This document shows positions 1 to 9,411 of a stretch of DNA of 64,000 nt, piece by piece (within the stretch, counting starts at the first letter, position 1; each line of letters begins with the position of its first letter). Source of the DNA: Pseudomonas peli (GTDB lineage: Bacteria; Pseudomonadota; Gammaproteobacteria; Pseudomonadales; Pseudomonadaceae). The notes beneath the pieces are model-generated. The model was not told the origin of the DNA. It did not search any database and worked only from the letters and a program-made list of their open reading frames with translations. The DNA is taken from NCBI RefSeq assembly GCF_900099645.1, contig NZ_FMTL01000001.1:124001-188000 (forward strand), given 5' to 3'. The position numbers and the translations under genes were made by a program.

Positions 1-1
1 C

Positions 2-730
<729 letters not shown>

Positions 731-744
731 AGGCGGCTGCCAAC

Positions 745-778
745 CCCGCTGCTACGTCGCAAATGGCGCAGCAGCGGG
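745..778. terminator. Inverted repeat between convergent genes, possible terminator
   Basis: A 9-bp perfect stem (CCCGCTGCT at 745-753 with AGCAGCGGG at 770-778) lies in the 54-bp gap between two converging genes. It lacks a good T-run on either strand, so intrinsic termination is only a guess. Confidence 0.4.
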
Positions 779-784
779 ATTCAT

Positions 785-1696
785 TCAGGCAATCAGGCGT
801 TCACGCAAACGCCCGAGCATGCCGAGCAAACTGCCAACCTTCTCCCGATCCCGCTCTTCACGCGGCTGCTGTGCCAGGCGGGTGACAACCTGCGCCGGCT
901 GTGCGCGCCAGAGTTGCGCCTGTTCGGCAGCTGCCAACAAGCCCTTGTCGAACAGCCCGCGCCGAATTGGTTTGGGCAGGTAACGGAAAATCTGCGCTTC
1001 GTTGATCAATTTGAGCAGCGCCTGGGTATCGCAGAACGGCGTAACCACAAGGCTGAGCAAACGCGGATGGGCCTGGGCTAGGCTTTTCAACAGTGGTGCA
1101 GTGTCTTCCCCAGCCACTTGCAGGTCACTGACCAGCAGATCAATCGGCTGGCTGTTAAGCAGAATCACGGCGTCGCTCAGCGAAGCCGCGCGCAGCAGGC
1201 GATGACCGCCGGCCACGCAGAACTCGGCCACCACATCCAGAGTCGACGCATCCTCGTCCAAGAGCAGCACATTGAGCGCCGCCTGCGGTATGACTGCCGA
1301 GACTTTCGGTGCCTGCAACTGGCGTGCAGCAATCTGCGCGGCCTGACGCAGGGTGAAGGCCATTTCCTGCTGATCCCAGGGCTTGGTCAGGTAACGGAAG
1401 ATACCGCCACTATTGAGCGCCTCTACGGCGGCATCCAGGTCTGAGTAGCCGGTCAGCAGAATGCGCAGGGTATAGGGGGCAATCTCACGCGCCTGGGCCA
1501 GCAGCTCGGCACCGCTCATCTGTGGCATGCGCTGGTCGCTGACGATGATCTGCACATTCTCGCTTTTCAGCCGCTCCAGGGCGCGACGCGGGTTGCTCTC
1601 GGTCAGCACTTCATATTCACGGCGAAACTGCAGGGCCAGGCTGCGCAGAATGCGCTCTTCATCATCAACAAACAGAATACGAATCTGCTCACTCAT
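785..1696 (-). CDS. Response regulator with two receiver domains and no output domain
   Basis: About 303 residues. The first receiver domain (about 5-120) has the acidic pair D11/D12, phospho-acceptor D54, T82 and K105. A second (about 140-255) has LLDED near 145-149, D191, T219 and a YLPKP lysine near 242, so both look capable of phosphorylation. No DNA-binding or enzymatic output domain follows, only an Arg/Glu-rich tail. I chose the ATG at 1696 because GGAG lies 8 nt upstream and it starts one base after the kinase stop; a GTG at 1705 is possible. It is co-transcribed with the histidine kinase and probably acts through protein contacts or as a phosphorelay hub. The target is unknown. Confidence 0.88.
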   Translation of the reverse strand: MSEQIRILFVDDEERILRSLALQFRREYEVLTESNPRRALERLKSENVQIIVSDQRMPQMSGAELLAQAREIAPYTLRILLTGYSDLDAAVEALNSGGIFRYLTKPWDQQEMAFTLRQAAQIAARQLQAPKVSAVIPQAALNVLLLDEDASTLDVVAEFCVAGGHRLLRAASLSDAVILLNSQPIDLLVSDLQVAGEDTAPLLKSLAQAHPRLLSLVVTPFCDTQALLKLINEAQIFRYLPKPIRRGLFDKGLLAAAEQAQLWRAQPAQVVTRLAQQPREERDREKVGSLLGMLGRLRERLIA

Positions 1697-1697
1697 A

Positions 1698-3002
1698 TCA
1701 GGCACTCCGTTGTAGTGGCAGCGCCTGCGGGCGCGGCAGGCGGATCAGAAAGCGCGTACCGCGCCCAGGCTCGGACGCTGCGCGGATCTGCCCGCCGTGG
1801 TCCTGGATGATCTTGTAGCTGATTGATAGCCCCAGGCCGGTGCCCTGGCCCACCGGTTTGGTGGTAAAGAACGGATCGAAGATGCGCGCCAGCACTTCAG
1901 GTGGCATACCACGCCCGGAATCCTGCACGGAAAGGCACACGGCACTGTCGTCGGCCCAGGTTTTCACCAGGATCTGCCCGAAGACGTCGATGGCCTGGGC
2001 GGCGTTGTTGAGCAGGTTGAGCAGCACCTGGTTGATCTGCGACGGCGCACAGGGAATGCGTGGCAGTTCACCCAATTGCAAGATGGTTTCGGCCTTGTCC
2101 TTGATGCCGTTACGGGCAATCACCAGTGCGCTGCGGATGCACTCATTGAGGTCGACCTCCTCGCTCATCGCGCGATCCAGACGGGCGAAATCCTTCAGCC
2201 CGACCACCAGCTCGGCAATCTGCGCCAGGCCATAGAGGGTGTCGCTGAACAGCTGAGTAAAGTCCTCCACCAACAGTTCCGGAGCAGCCTTGGTGCGGGC
2301 TTCGGCAGCAACCTCCAGGGCCATGGTCAGGCGAGCCTCATCACAGGTCGGATCGTTCAGGCAATCGCCCAGAGCAGCCTGCGCCTCGGCCAGTTCAAAC
2401 AGCGGCGCACTCAGTTCGCGTAGTAGCTGCACATTGTTTTTCACATAACCCAGCGGGGTGTTCAGCTCGTGGGCGACGCCGGCGACCATCTGCCCCAGGG
2501 ACGCCATCTTCTCTGACTGTACCAGTTGAGTCTGCGATTCCTTGAGCTCAACAAGCGCCTTACGCAGCACCAAATTGCGCTGGGCGATGCGCGCCTCCAT
2601 GGCCTTGAGCAGATCGAGCACAGTGCCCAGGCCGCGATACAGGCCCTGGGCATCGACCAGGATAAAGTCCTCGGTAATCGGGTATTGCAGCTGCCCGGTG
2701 ATCTGCTTGGCGGCGTCCTCCAGGCTGGTGTCGAGGCTGACTACCAGCGGTGCCGCATTCATCACCTCCTGCACCGCGTGACGGCCGCGCAAATCGCGAC
2801 CGAAGCGCTGCATAAAGATGTCCTGCAAGGTGGTGCGACTGACCAGGCCCAGTGGCCGGCCGGCGCTATCTACAATGGGCAGCGAGAGAAAAGCTTTGAG
2901 CTCCGGCGTCAGAAGACGATCCGCCACATCGGCGATGCTCATGTCCGCAGCCAACGGCGAAACCGGCTTGAGCAAGCGCGTGAGCGCGCTGGCAGTGGTC
3001 AT
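1698..3002 (-). CDS. Cytoplasmic sensor histidine kinase with CBS-like input region
   Basis: About 434 residues with no membrane segment. Residues about 10-130 look like a CBS-domain pair, which usually binds adenylate-type ligands. A coiled-coil linker (about 133-165) leads to the HisKA segment MVAGVAHELNTPL with phospho-acceptor H178. The C-terminus is a GHKL ATPase with an N box (LLNNAAQAI), a G1 box (DSGRGMP), an F box (FDPFFTTK) and a G2 box (GTGLGLS). ATG 3002 has AGGGAG 7 nt upstream; an upstream alternative at 3035 lacks this. The next gene on the strand is its likely partner regulator. What it senses is not visible; a soluble intracellular cue is inferred. Confidence 0.9.
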   Translation of the reverse strand: MTTASALTRLLKPVSPLAADMSIADVADRLLTPELKAFLSLPIVDSAGRPLGLVSRTTLQDIFMQRFGRDLRGRHAVQEVMNAAPLVVSLDTSLEDAAKQITGQLQYPITEDFILVDAQGLYRGLGTVLDLLKAMEARIAQRNLVLRKALVELKESQTQLVQSEKMASLGQMVAGVAHELNTPLGYVKNNVQLLRELSAPLFELAEAQAALGDCLNDPTCDEARLTMALEVAAEARTKAAPELLVEDFTQLFSDTLYGLAQIAELVVGLKDFARLDRAMSEEVDLNECIRSALVIARNGIKDKAETILQLGELPRIPCAPSQINQVLLNLLNNAAQAIDVFGQILVKTWADDSAVCLSVQDSGRGMPPEVLARIFDPFFTTKPVGQGTGLGLSISYKIIQDHGGQIRAASEPGRGTRFLIRLPRPQALPLQRSA

Positions 3003-3185
3003 GGGCAGACTCCCTGTGCGTTGGAAAGCCGCCATTCAACCAGCGCCAAGTTGCCGCCATGTGACAGTCATCACATTTAACCCCGCACGCCAGAGCCTTG
3101 CGCGCCTCCCTTCGAAACGCTGTTGCCGTTTAATTACCGACTGCCGCGCGCTATGGTGGCTGCTCAACTCTGCAAGGATGGTGTT

Positions 3186-3353
3186 ATGACCTGGTATATC
3201 TGGCTGTTCATACTTCTGGTATTGGGCTCCATCGTGGGCGGCTTGATGGTGCTGCTGCGCACCGCCAAACCACTGCCCTTGAGCGAGGAACAGCTGACAA
3301 AGATTCACCAGCGTGAACGCGAACAGGCAGCCAAGGACGCTGACCAGCGCTAA
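3186..3353 (+). CDS. Small DUF2897-type membrane protein
   Basis: About 55 residues. One hydrophobic segment (WYIWLFILLVLGSIVGGLMVLL) spans the membrane, followed by a short charged tail rich in Glu, Gln and Lys. This matches the small DUF2897 proteins of Pseudomonas, whose function is unknown. I chose ATG 3186, preceded by AAGGA, rather than the upstream ATG at 3123 that would add a non-hydrophobic leader. It lies 20 bp before the CPBP protease gene on the same strand, so the two are probably co-transcribed. Confidence 0.8.
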   Translation: MTWYIWLFILLVLGSIVGGLMVLLRTAKPLPLSEEQLTKIHQREREQAAKDADQR

Positions 3354-3373
3354 CCCCCTCACAAGGATGTTTC

Positions 3374-4132
3374 ATGCCACTGCATCTGCGCCTGCTGCTC
3401 CCCGCCCTGTGCCTGGCAAGTGGGTTTGCCCTGGGTTATATCCACCTGGCGGGGTTGGCCGCTGGAGCCGCACTCGGTGCATGGCTGTTGTATGCCGAAA
3501 AGCACCTACACCCAGCACTGTGGACAGGACTGAGCCTGCTGGCCTGCATTGCCTTTGCCGCACACCTCGTCCCAGGCTTTAGCGCCACACCGTTATGGTC
3601 GCCACGCCAACTCAGCGTCGATGCCGCGCCTTACGCGCTGCGCCTATCCTGGGACAAGTTGCTGGTCGGTGTCACGCTGCTGGCCTGGTGGCTGGGGCAG
3701 AAAACGCCGAGCAAGCCACTGTCCAAAAACGTCTGGCTCACCGCCGCACTGACGTTGCTCGGTGTACCGCTGATGGCGTTGGCGCTGGGCTTGGTGGGCT
3801 GGCAGCCGAAATGGCCAGACGGGTTTTGGCTGTGGTTGGCGGTCAACCTGGGAGTGGCCGTGCTGGCCGAAGAATTACTGTTTCGCGGCTTGTTGCAGCG
3901 CCAGCTGGTCAGTTGGCTCGGTGCCTGGGCGGGGATTGGCCTGACGACGCTGCTGTTTGCCGCGGTGCACCTGCCCTTCAGTCCTTTATTCGCTGTGGTC
4001 GCCGGGTTCGCCGGACTGGGCTATGGGTTGATTTTTCATTTCAGCGGACGCATAAGCCTGGCTATCGCTCTGCATGGTGCAGTTAATGTGCTGCACCTGC
4101 TGCTACTGAGCTATCCGTTGCGCGCGGCATGA
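3374..4132 (+). CDS. CPBP-family intramembrane metalloprotease
   Basis: About 252 residues and strongly hydrophobic, with six to eight predicted membrane segments. The catalytic motifs of the CPBP/Abi (CaaX protease-like) family are present: EELLFRG (E166/E167, R171), a His in FAAVHLPF (H199), and the late ALHGAVN His/Asn (H234, N238). Members act in the inner membrane; bacterial substrates are mostly unknown. AAGGA lies just upstream of the ATG. Its 3' end overlaps the convergent solute-binding protein gene by about 50 bp. Confidence 0.9.
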   Translation: MPLHLRLLLPALCLASGFALGYIHLAGLAAGAALGAWLLYAEKHLHPALWTGLSLLACIAFAAHLVPGFSATPLWSPRQLSVDAAPYALRLSWDKLLVGVTLLAWWLGQKTPSKPLSKNVWLTAALTLLGVPLMALALGLVGWQPKWPDGFWLWLAVNLGVAVLAEELLFRGLLQRQLVSWLGAWAGIGLTTLLFAAVHLPFSPLFAVVAGFAGLGYGLIFHFSGRISLAIALHGAVNVLHLLLLSYPLRAA

Positions 4133-4904
4133 CCGCAACCTGATAGCGGCTAAAAATCGCTTCCAACTGGCCGCTATCGCGCAGCGGCTCATACAGCGCC
4201 ACAAACTGCTCAGGCGTGATCGGCGACTGCGGGCGTAACAGCACGTGATGGCGATAGCGCTGGTCGGCACGCTCGGAAATTAACAACTGCCCTGCATATT
4301 GCCGATTACGCTCCAGAAAATCCCCAATGTAGGAGCGCGTAACCAGGGCGATCTCCGCCCGTTCGTGCAATACCATCAGCAGATTGCTTTCGTGGGAATG
4401 GGTCAAGGTGGCGTTAAAGGTCTTGGTCAGGTGTTCAGGCGAGGAATCAAAGCCGGCAAAGGCGTAGTGATAGCCATGATAGAGGGCCAAGCGCTTGTCT
4501 TTGAGCGAGTCGAAATAGTCTTGACCACGGTTCGCCTTTGCGCGCGCGACAAACACTTCAGAGTCTTCCAACCCCATGTCCAGGGCCACATGTGGGACGT
4601 TCTGCCAGCCCCAACCGGGGTTCTCGAAAATCGCCAGGTCGATACGCTGCTGCTTGAAATCACGAAAGCGCCGCTTAACCGCTGTTGGCACCATGACAAA
4701 GTGGAAATCCGTTTGGGCCTGATTCAGTGCCACGACCAACTCTTCGAGCAAGCCGGTGGAGCGCGTCTGCTCGGCTTTGAACACATAAGGTGGGAAGTAC
4801 ACAGAGGCCACGCGCACTTCCTGCGCGGCCATAAGTGGCCCGGCGAGCAACAACACCAAACCCGTGCCCAGCACTCTGATTACCCTGCGTCCTAAGAACC
4901 CCAT
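4083..4904 (-). CDS. Periplasmic family-3 solute-binding protein (orphan)
   Basis: About 273 residues. A signal peptide (VLGTGLVLLLAGPLMAA, cleavage near residue 27) is followed by a family-3 substrate-binding fold that opens with RVASVYFPPYVFK. No permease or ATPase gene is adjacent, so it is an orphan binding protein, common in Pseudomonas, which may feed a transporter encoded elsewhere or act as a sensor. It is closely related to the next gene upstream: both carry FPPYV, GWGWQ and GYHY-FAGF blocks at matching places. AGGAAG lies 10 nt before ATG 4904. The ligand cannot be predicted. Confidence 0.85.
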   Translation of the reverse strand: MGFLGRRVIRVLGTGLVLLLAGPLMAAQEVRVASVYFPPYVFKAEQTRSTGLLEELVVALNQAQTDFHFVMVPTAVKRRFRDFKQQRIDLAIFENPGWGWQNVPHVALDMGLEDSEVFVARAKANRGQDYFDSLKDKRLALYHGYHYAFAGFDSSPEHLTKTFNATLTHSHESNLLMVLHERAEIALVTRSYIGDFLERNRQYAGQLLISERADQRYRHHVLLRPQSPITPEQFVALYEPLRDSGQLEAIFSRYQVAVMPRATDSSVAAGAAH

Positions 4905-4975
4905 ATGAAGTCAACTTCCTTATTTTTTGAGTACCAGCAGCCTACCCCAGGAAAATCTGACCGAATAGAGCGTTT

Positions 4976-5761
4976 TCAGTCATTTATAAGTGCTGATGCG
5001 TCACGCAGATGGTAGCGATTCAGCAACTTATCCAGCTGTTTATCACGGTTGAGTTGCTCAAGCAGCCGGGCAAAAGTGTGTGGCTGTATCGTCGACTCCG
5101 GACGGAAGAGTGCTTGGTGCTGGTATATCTGATCGACTCGCTGGGAAACCAGCAACGCGCTGCTTTGCTCAGGGTAGTGCTGCTGATACGAGCGTAGGTA
5201 TGAACGTGTCACGACGGCCACATCGGCGCGACCGCGCAGGAGCATGATCAGATTGCTGTCGTGGGAATAGGTCAACACCGCGTTGAATGCATGGGTCAAA
5301 AACTGTTTGTCCGAGTTAAACCCGGCAAAACCATAGTGATAGCCGCTGTACAGGGCCATCCGTTTACCCGCGAACTCGTCGAAATAATGCTCATCACGAC
5401 CTGGCTGCCGACGTGCCACATAGACTTCGGCATCTTCGACACGCAGGTCCAGCGCAGTGTGCGGGGTATCCTGCCAGCCCCAAGCTGGGGACTCGAACAG
5501 CATCAGGTCGAAACGACCACTTTGCAGATCGCGATAACGCCGCATGGCTGAGGTCGCGACCAGGCTGAAGCGGTAGTCGCTTTGCATCTGATTGAGTGCC
5601 TGCAGCAATTCGGGCAACAGCCCGCCAGGGCGCTCGCTTTCGGGTTTAATCACATAAGGAGGGAAATGGTAGGCCCCCACTCGTACACCTTCTGCGGCCT
5701 GCACAGCGCACACCGCAGAAAACATCAATCCGAGCAGTACCCACCGTAACAACGCGGCCAC
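4976..5761 (-). CDS. Periplasmic family-3 solute-binding protein, tandem paralogue
   Basis: About 261 residues from the preferred GTG at 5761, which has GAGG 8 nt upstream and gives a clean signal peptide (VAALLRWVLLGLMFSAVCAVQA). An in-frame TTG at 5842 would add 27 residues. The mature part starts VRVGAYHFPPYVIK and shares the AWGWQ, YSGYHYGFAGF and late VTRSYL blocks with its downstream neighbour, so the two arose by duplication. No transporter partners lie nearby. Ligand unknown. Confidence 0.83.
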   Translation of the reverse strand: MAALLRWVLLGLMFSAVCAVQAAEGVRVGAYHFPPYVIKPESERPGGLLPELLQALNQMQSDYRFSLVATSAMRRYRDLQSGRFDLMLFESPAWGWQDTPHTALDLRVEDAEVYVARRQPGRDEHYFDEFAGKRMALYSGYHYGFAGFNSDKQFLTHAFNAVLTYSHDSNLIMLLRGRADVAVVTRSYLRSYQQHYPEQSSALLVSQRVDQIYQHQALFRPESTIQPHTFARLLEQLNRDKQLDKLLNRYHLRDASALIND

Positions 5762-5869
5762 ACAGCGAACCTCAGAAAAAACGCAGCGACTTCTTCCGTG
5801 ACCTAAGACACCAGTAATCCATTGGCGCCAAAATACTATCAATAGGCCATCTAGCGTAGCTGAATTTCC

Positions 5870-6493
5870 TCAAGCGTCCTTTAGTACCAGCGACAGGGCC
5901 TCTTCGGCCAGTTGATCAAGAGTCATGGGGCCTTCTGGACGGAACCAGGTTGTGGTCCAACTCAGCGCACCCGTCAGCAGGCGACGCAGAATAAACGGGT
6001 CAGCTTTGAAGTAACCAGCCGCCTTTGCCTCGCCCAACACCTGCAGCCAGAGCTGTTCGTAGTTGTCGCGCAACTCAAGGATAAACACCTGCCCCGGCTC
6101 CGACAGCGAGCGCCATTCATACACCAGCACCGCCATGGCCTCGCCGGTACCGCCCATGATCGATTGTAGTTCGCAGCGGATCAACGCCAGCACGCGGCCG
6201 CGCAGGTCCGTCGCTTCGGCCAGAGAAGCCTGCATCAGCGCGGTGTTGTAGCGAATGGTCTCCTCCATTACCGAACGCAGGATCTCATCCTTGCTCTTGA
6301 AGTGATGAAAGATGCTGCCGGACTGAATGCCTACGGCGCTGGCCAGGTCGCGCACCGTGGTGCGCTCGTAGCCCTTGCTGCGAAACAGGTGCGCGGCGGT
6401 TTGCAGCAGCTTGCCGCGTGCGCTGTCCGGGTCGGTGATCTGCCCACTGGCCACCAGTTGCTGCATCACCGCCTGAGCTTGTTGATCATCCAC
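5870..6493 (-). CDS. atuR: TetR-family repressor of acyclic terpene utilization, AtuR
   Basis: About 207 residues from GTG 6493, which has GGAGAG 8 nt upstream. The N-terminal TetR helix-turn-helix (about 28-75) reads TTVRDLASAVGIQSGSIFHH; the C-terminal half is a ligand-binding helical domain. It is divergent from atuA, with two mirror-image palindromes in the 242-bp gap. From published work on P. aeruginosa, AtuR represses the atu operon by binding two inverted repeats in this same intergenic region; an acyl-CoA of the pathway is the expected inducer (inference). Assignment rests on the family plus its place at the head of an intact atu cluster. Confidence 0.88.
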   Translation of the reverse strand: MDDQQAQAVMQQLVASGQITDPDSARGKLLQTAAHLFRSKGYERTTVRDLASAVGIQSGSIFHHFKSKDEILRSVMEETIRYNTALMQASLAEATDLRGRVLALIRCELQSIMGGTGEAMAVLVYEWRSLSEPGQVFILELRDNYEQLWLQVLGEAKAAGYFKADPFILRRLLTGALSWTTTWFRPEGPMTLDQLAEEALSLVLKDA

Positions 6494-6619
6494 GCTAAGT
6501 ACTCTCCAACTCTCTGTATGCCTCGGGCCAAGCGGCCCAGCCTGCAATTGCACGCTGGTTCTCAGCTGGTTTACCCAAGTGCTTGTCGTTATTAGTGAAA
6601 TTTATGCTGCGCCAGCCAC

Positions 6620-6635
6620 CCAAGCAAGCGCTTGG
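6620..6635. promoter_or_regulatory. AtuR operator candidate 1
   Basis: The palindrome CCAAGC-AAGC-GCTTGG sits in the atuR-atuA gap, 127 bp upstream of the atuR start codon. Arms of 6 bp flank a 4-bp spacer. It is the exact reverse complement of operator candidate 2. Confidence 0.75.
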
Positions 6636-6676
6636 CCACACTTTAGGTTAGAAAGATTCGCCTCAGGGCTTTTCAA

Positions 6677-6692
6677 CCAAGCGCTTGCTTGG
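6677..6692. promoter_or_regulatory. AtuR operator candidate 2
   Basis: The palindrome CCAAGC-GCTT-GCTTGG, 44 bp upstream of the atuA start, is the exact reverse complement of candidate 1. The centres are 57 bp apart. Two TetR-type sites in this gap agree with what is known of AtuR. Confidence 0.75.
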
Positions 6693-6735
6693 TAGCCTTC
6701 AGCTCACCTTATTCATGTGTTGCGGACCTATTCCA

Positions 6736-8535
6736 ATGACTAAAACCGTACGCATCGGCTGCGCTTCCGCCTTCTGGGGCGATACCAGCACCGCCGCCGC
6801 CCAGTTGGTACAGGGCACCGAACTGGATTACCTGGTATTCGACTACCTGGCCGAAGTGACCATGTCGATCATGGCCGGCGCACGGATGAAAAAACCGGAC
6901 GCCGGTTACGCCACCGACTTTGTGGAAACCCTCGCGCCGCTGCTGGGCACTATCGCCGCCAAGAATATCCGCGTAATCAGCAACGCCGGCGGGGTCAACC
7001 CCAGCGCCTGCGCCGCTGCTTTGGCAGCCGCCTGCGAGCAGGCCGGGGTCAACTTGAAGATTGCCGTGCTGCACGGCGACAACCTGCAGCCCAAGCTAGG
7101 TGAGCTGGCCAAGGCCGGTACCGTGGAGATGTTCAGCAGCGCTCCGTTGCCGCCCTTCTGCGTGTCGGTCAACGCCTACCTCGGTGCACCGGGCATCGTC
7201 AAAGCCTTGCAGCTCGGCGCGGATATCGTCATCACCGGCCGCGTGGTCGACAGCGCCGTGGTCAGCGCCGCGCTGGTGCATGAATTCGGTTGGAACTGGA
7301 GCGACTACGACCATCTCGCTCAGGCCGCACTGGCCGGGCATATCATCGAATGCGGCGCGCAGTGCACAGGCGGCAATTTCACCGATTGGGAAAGCGTGCC
7401 GGACTACGAACATATTGGCTTCCCGGTGGTGGAAGTGGCGGCCGACGGCAGCTTTGTCGTGACCAAGCCGGAAGGTTCCGGCGGCTTGGTCACGCCTTTT
7501 ACCGTGGGCGAGCAGATGCTCTATGAAATCGGCGACCCACGGGCCTACTACCTGCCCGATGCGCTCTGCGATTTCACCCAGGTGCAACTGAGTCAGGTCG
7601 GCGACAACCGTGTGGAGCTGAAAGGCGCGCGCGGCCTGCCGCCAACTGATCAATACAAGGTCAGCGCCACCCACCCAGACGGTTTCCGCTGTACCGCCAG
7701 CTGCTTGATGGCTGGTATCGATGCGGTAAAGAAAGCCCAGCGCGTCAGCCAGGCGATCATCAGCAAGACCGAAGAAATGTTCGTCGAGCGCGGCTGGGGG
7801 CCTTACAAGGAAGTCAGCATCGAGCTGCTGGGTTCCGAAGCCACCTACGGTCCGCGTGGCCAGCGCACCGACACCCGCGAGATCGTGATCAAGATCGCCG
7901 TGCGCCATGCCAAGAAAGAAGCCCTGGTGTTGTTCTCCCGTGAGATCGCCCAGGCGGCGACCGGCATGGCACCGGGGCTGACCGGCATCGTCGGTGGTCG
8001 CCCTACGGTTTACCCGGTAATCCGCCTGTTCAGCTTTCTCGCTGACAAAGGCGCCTGCGCAATGGAAGTGGAACTGAACGGCGAACGCACACCGGTCGCA
8101 CTGCCGCAGATCACGGCGCTGGACAGCGCGCAGATTGCTGCCGATATAGCCGCCCCGCAGCCAAGCGGCCAGGCCGACGCCTGCGTACCGCTGATCAAGC
8201 TGGCCGTGGCGCGCTCCGGCGACAAGGGCAACCACAGCAATATTGGCGTAATGGCCAGAAAACCCGAGTACTTGGCCTGGATCGCCGCTGCGCTGAGTGA
8301 GGGTGCCGTGGCCGAATGGATGCAGCACGCGCTCGACCCGCAAACCGGCAAGGTCAGCCGCTGGTATCTGCCCGGCAGCCATAGCCTGAACTTCCTGCTG
8401 GAGAACGCCCTCGGTGGTGGTGGCGTCGCCTCCCTGCGCATCGACCCGCAAGGCAAGGCCTTTGCCCAACAGCTGCTGGAATTCCCGGTGCCAGTGCCCC
8501 AGGCACTGGCCGCTAGCCTCGCACAAGGACAATAA
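6736..8535 (+). CDS. atuA: Acyclic terpene utilization protein AtuA (DUF1446 family)
   Basis: About 599 residues, the usual size of the AtuA family. It has a large N-terminal DUF1446 domain (opening [14 protein letters not shown]) and a C-terminal AtuA-like ferredoxin-fold region (about 490-590, with the block [18 protein letters not shown]). The gene is required for growth on citronellol or geraniol in P. aeruginosa, but its reaction is not established; a role in handling 3-hydroxy-3-isohexenylglutaryl-CoA or its cleavage has been suggested. I chose ATG 6736, where family similarity starts; an upstream in-frame ATG at 6715 is possible. First gene of the operon, 2 bp from atuB. Confidence 0.92.
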   Translation: MTKTVRIGCASAFWGDTSTAAAQLVQGTELDYLVFDYLAEVTMSIMAGARMKKPDAGYATDFVETLAPLLGTIAAKNIRVISNAGGVNPSACAAALAAACEQAGVNLKIAVLHGDNLQPKLGELAKAGTVEMFSSAPLPPFCVSVNAYLGAPGIVKALQLGADIVITGRVVDSAVVSAALVHEFGWNWSDYDHLAQAALAGHIIECGAQCTGGNFTDWESVPDYEHIGFPVVEVAADGSFVVTKPEGSGGLVTPFTVGEQMLYEIGDPRAYYLPDALCDFTQVQLSQVGDNRVELKGARGLPPTDQYKVSATHPDGFRCTASCLMAGIDAVKKAQRVSQAIISKTEEMFVERGWGPYKEVSIELLGSEATYGPRGQRTDTREIVIKIAVRHAKKEALVLFSREIAQAATGMAPGLTGIVGGRPTVYPVIRLFSFLADKGACAMEVELNGERTPVALPQITALDSAQIAADIAAPQPSGQADACVPLIKLAVARSGDKGNHSNIGVMARKPEYLAWIAAALSEGAVAEWMQHALDPQTGKVSRWYLPGSHSLNFLLENALGGGGVASLRIDPQGKAFAQQLLEFPVPVPQALAASLAQGQ

Positions 8536-8537
8536 CA

Positions 8538-9407
8538 ATGAGCTACGACTCGGTCTTTAAACCCGGCCTCTTTAGCGGCCAAACCATTCTGGTCACCGGT
8601 GGCGGCAGCGGCATCGGCCGTTGCACTGCCCATGAACTGGCGAACCTCGGCGCTCATGTGGTGCTGGTCGGACGCAAGCTGGAAAAGCTCGAAGCCACCT
8701 GCGGCGAAATTATTGAAGACGGCGGCCAAGCCAGTTTCCAGGTATGCGATATCCGTGATGAAGAAGCGGTCAAGGCCATGGTCAAAACCGTGGTCGCCGA
8801 GCGCGGGCAGATCCATCACCTGGTCAACAACGCCGGTGGCCAGTTCCCCGCGCCACTGATCGGCATCAACCAGAAAGGCTTCGAAACCGTGGTGCGCACC
8901 AACCTGGTCGGCGGTTTTCTGATCGCCAAGGAAGTGTTCCTGCAGAGCATGAGCAAGCATGGCGGCAGCATCGTCAACATGCTCGCCGATATGTGGGGCG
9001 GAATGCCCGGGATGGGCCACTCGGGTGCCGCACGTGCCGGCATGGAGAACTTCACCAAGACTGCTGCCTACGAATGGGGTCATGCCGGGGTGCGGGTCAA
9101 CGCCGTAGCACCGGGCTGGATCGCCTCCAGCGGCATGGACACCTACCCCGAATCGATGAAGAACATGATCCGCTCGCTCAAGGACCATGTGCCGCTGCAA
9201 CGCATTGGCAGCGAATCGGAAGTGGCCGCCGCCATCGTCTTCCTGCTCACGCCAGGCGCCAATTTCATCAGCGGCAATACCATCCGCATCGACGGCGCAG
9301 CGAGCCAGGGCACCCGCGCCTGGACCCTGGGCAAGGCGAAGAACAGCGAAACCTATAACGGCTTCCATCGGGCCTACGTGCCTGACGTACTCAAGGGCGA
9401 GGAATAA
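8538..9407 (+). CDS. atuB: Short-chain dehydrogenase/reductase AtuB
   Basis: About 289 residues with a Rossmann fold: the nucleotide motif TGGGSGIG is near residue 21 and NNAGG near 96. At the usual Tyr-x-x-x-Lys site the sequence reads SGAARAGMENFTK, so Ser and Arg stand where Tyr and Lys are expected. This GAARAG form resembles the peroxisomal trans-2-enoyl-CoA reductase branch, which acts on acyl-CoA substrates. In the atu pathway AtuB is proposed to be an oxidoreductase of citronellol/geraniol catabolism. It lies 2 bp after atuA and 4 bp before atuC. Confidence 0.9.
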   Translation: MSYDSVFKPGLFSGQTILVTGGGSGIGRCTAHELANLGAHVVLVGRKLEKLEATCGEIIEDGGQASFQVCDIRDEEAVKAMVKTVVAERGQIHHLVNNAGGQFPAPLIGINQKGFETVVRTNLVGGFLIAKEVFLQSMSKHGGSIVNMLADMWGGMPGMGHSGAARAGMENFTKTAAYEWGHAGVRVNAVAPGWIASSGMDTYPESMKNMIRSLKDHVPLQRIGSESEVAAAIVFLLTPGANFISGNTIRIDGAASQGTRAWTLGKAKNSETYNGFHRAYVPDVLKGEE

Positions 9408-9411
9408 TGCC

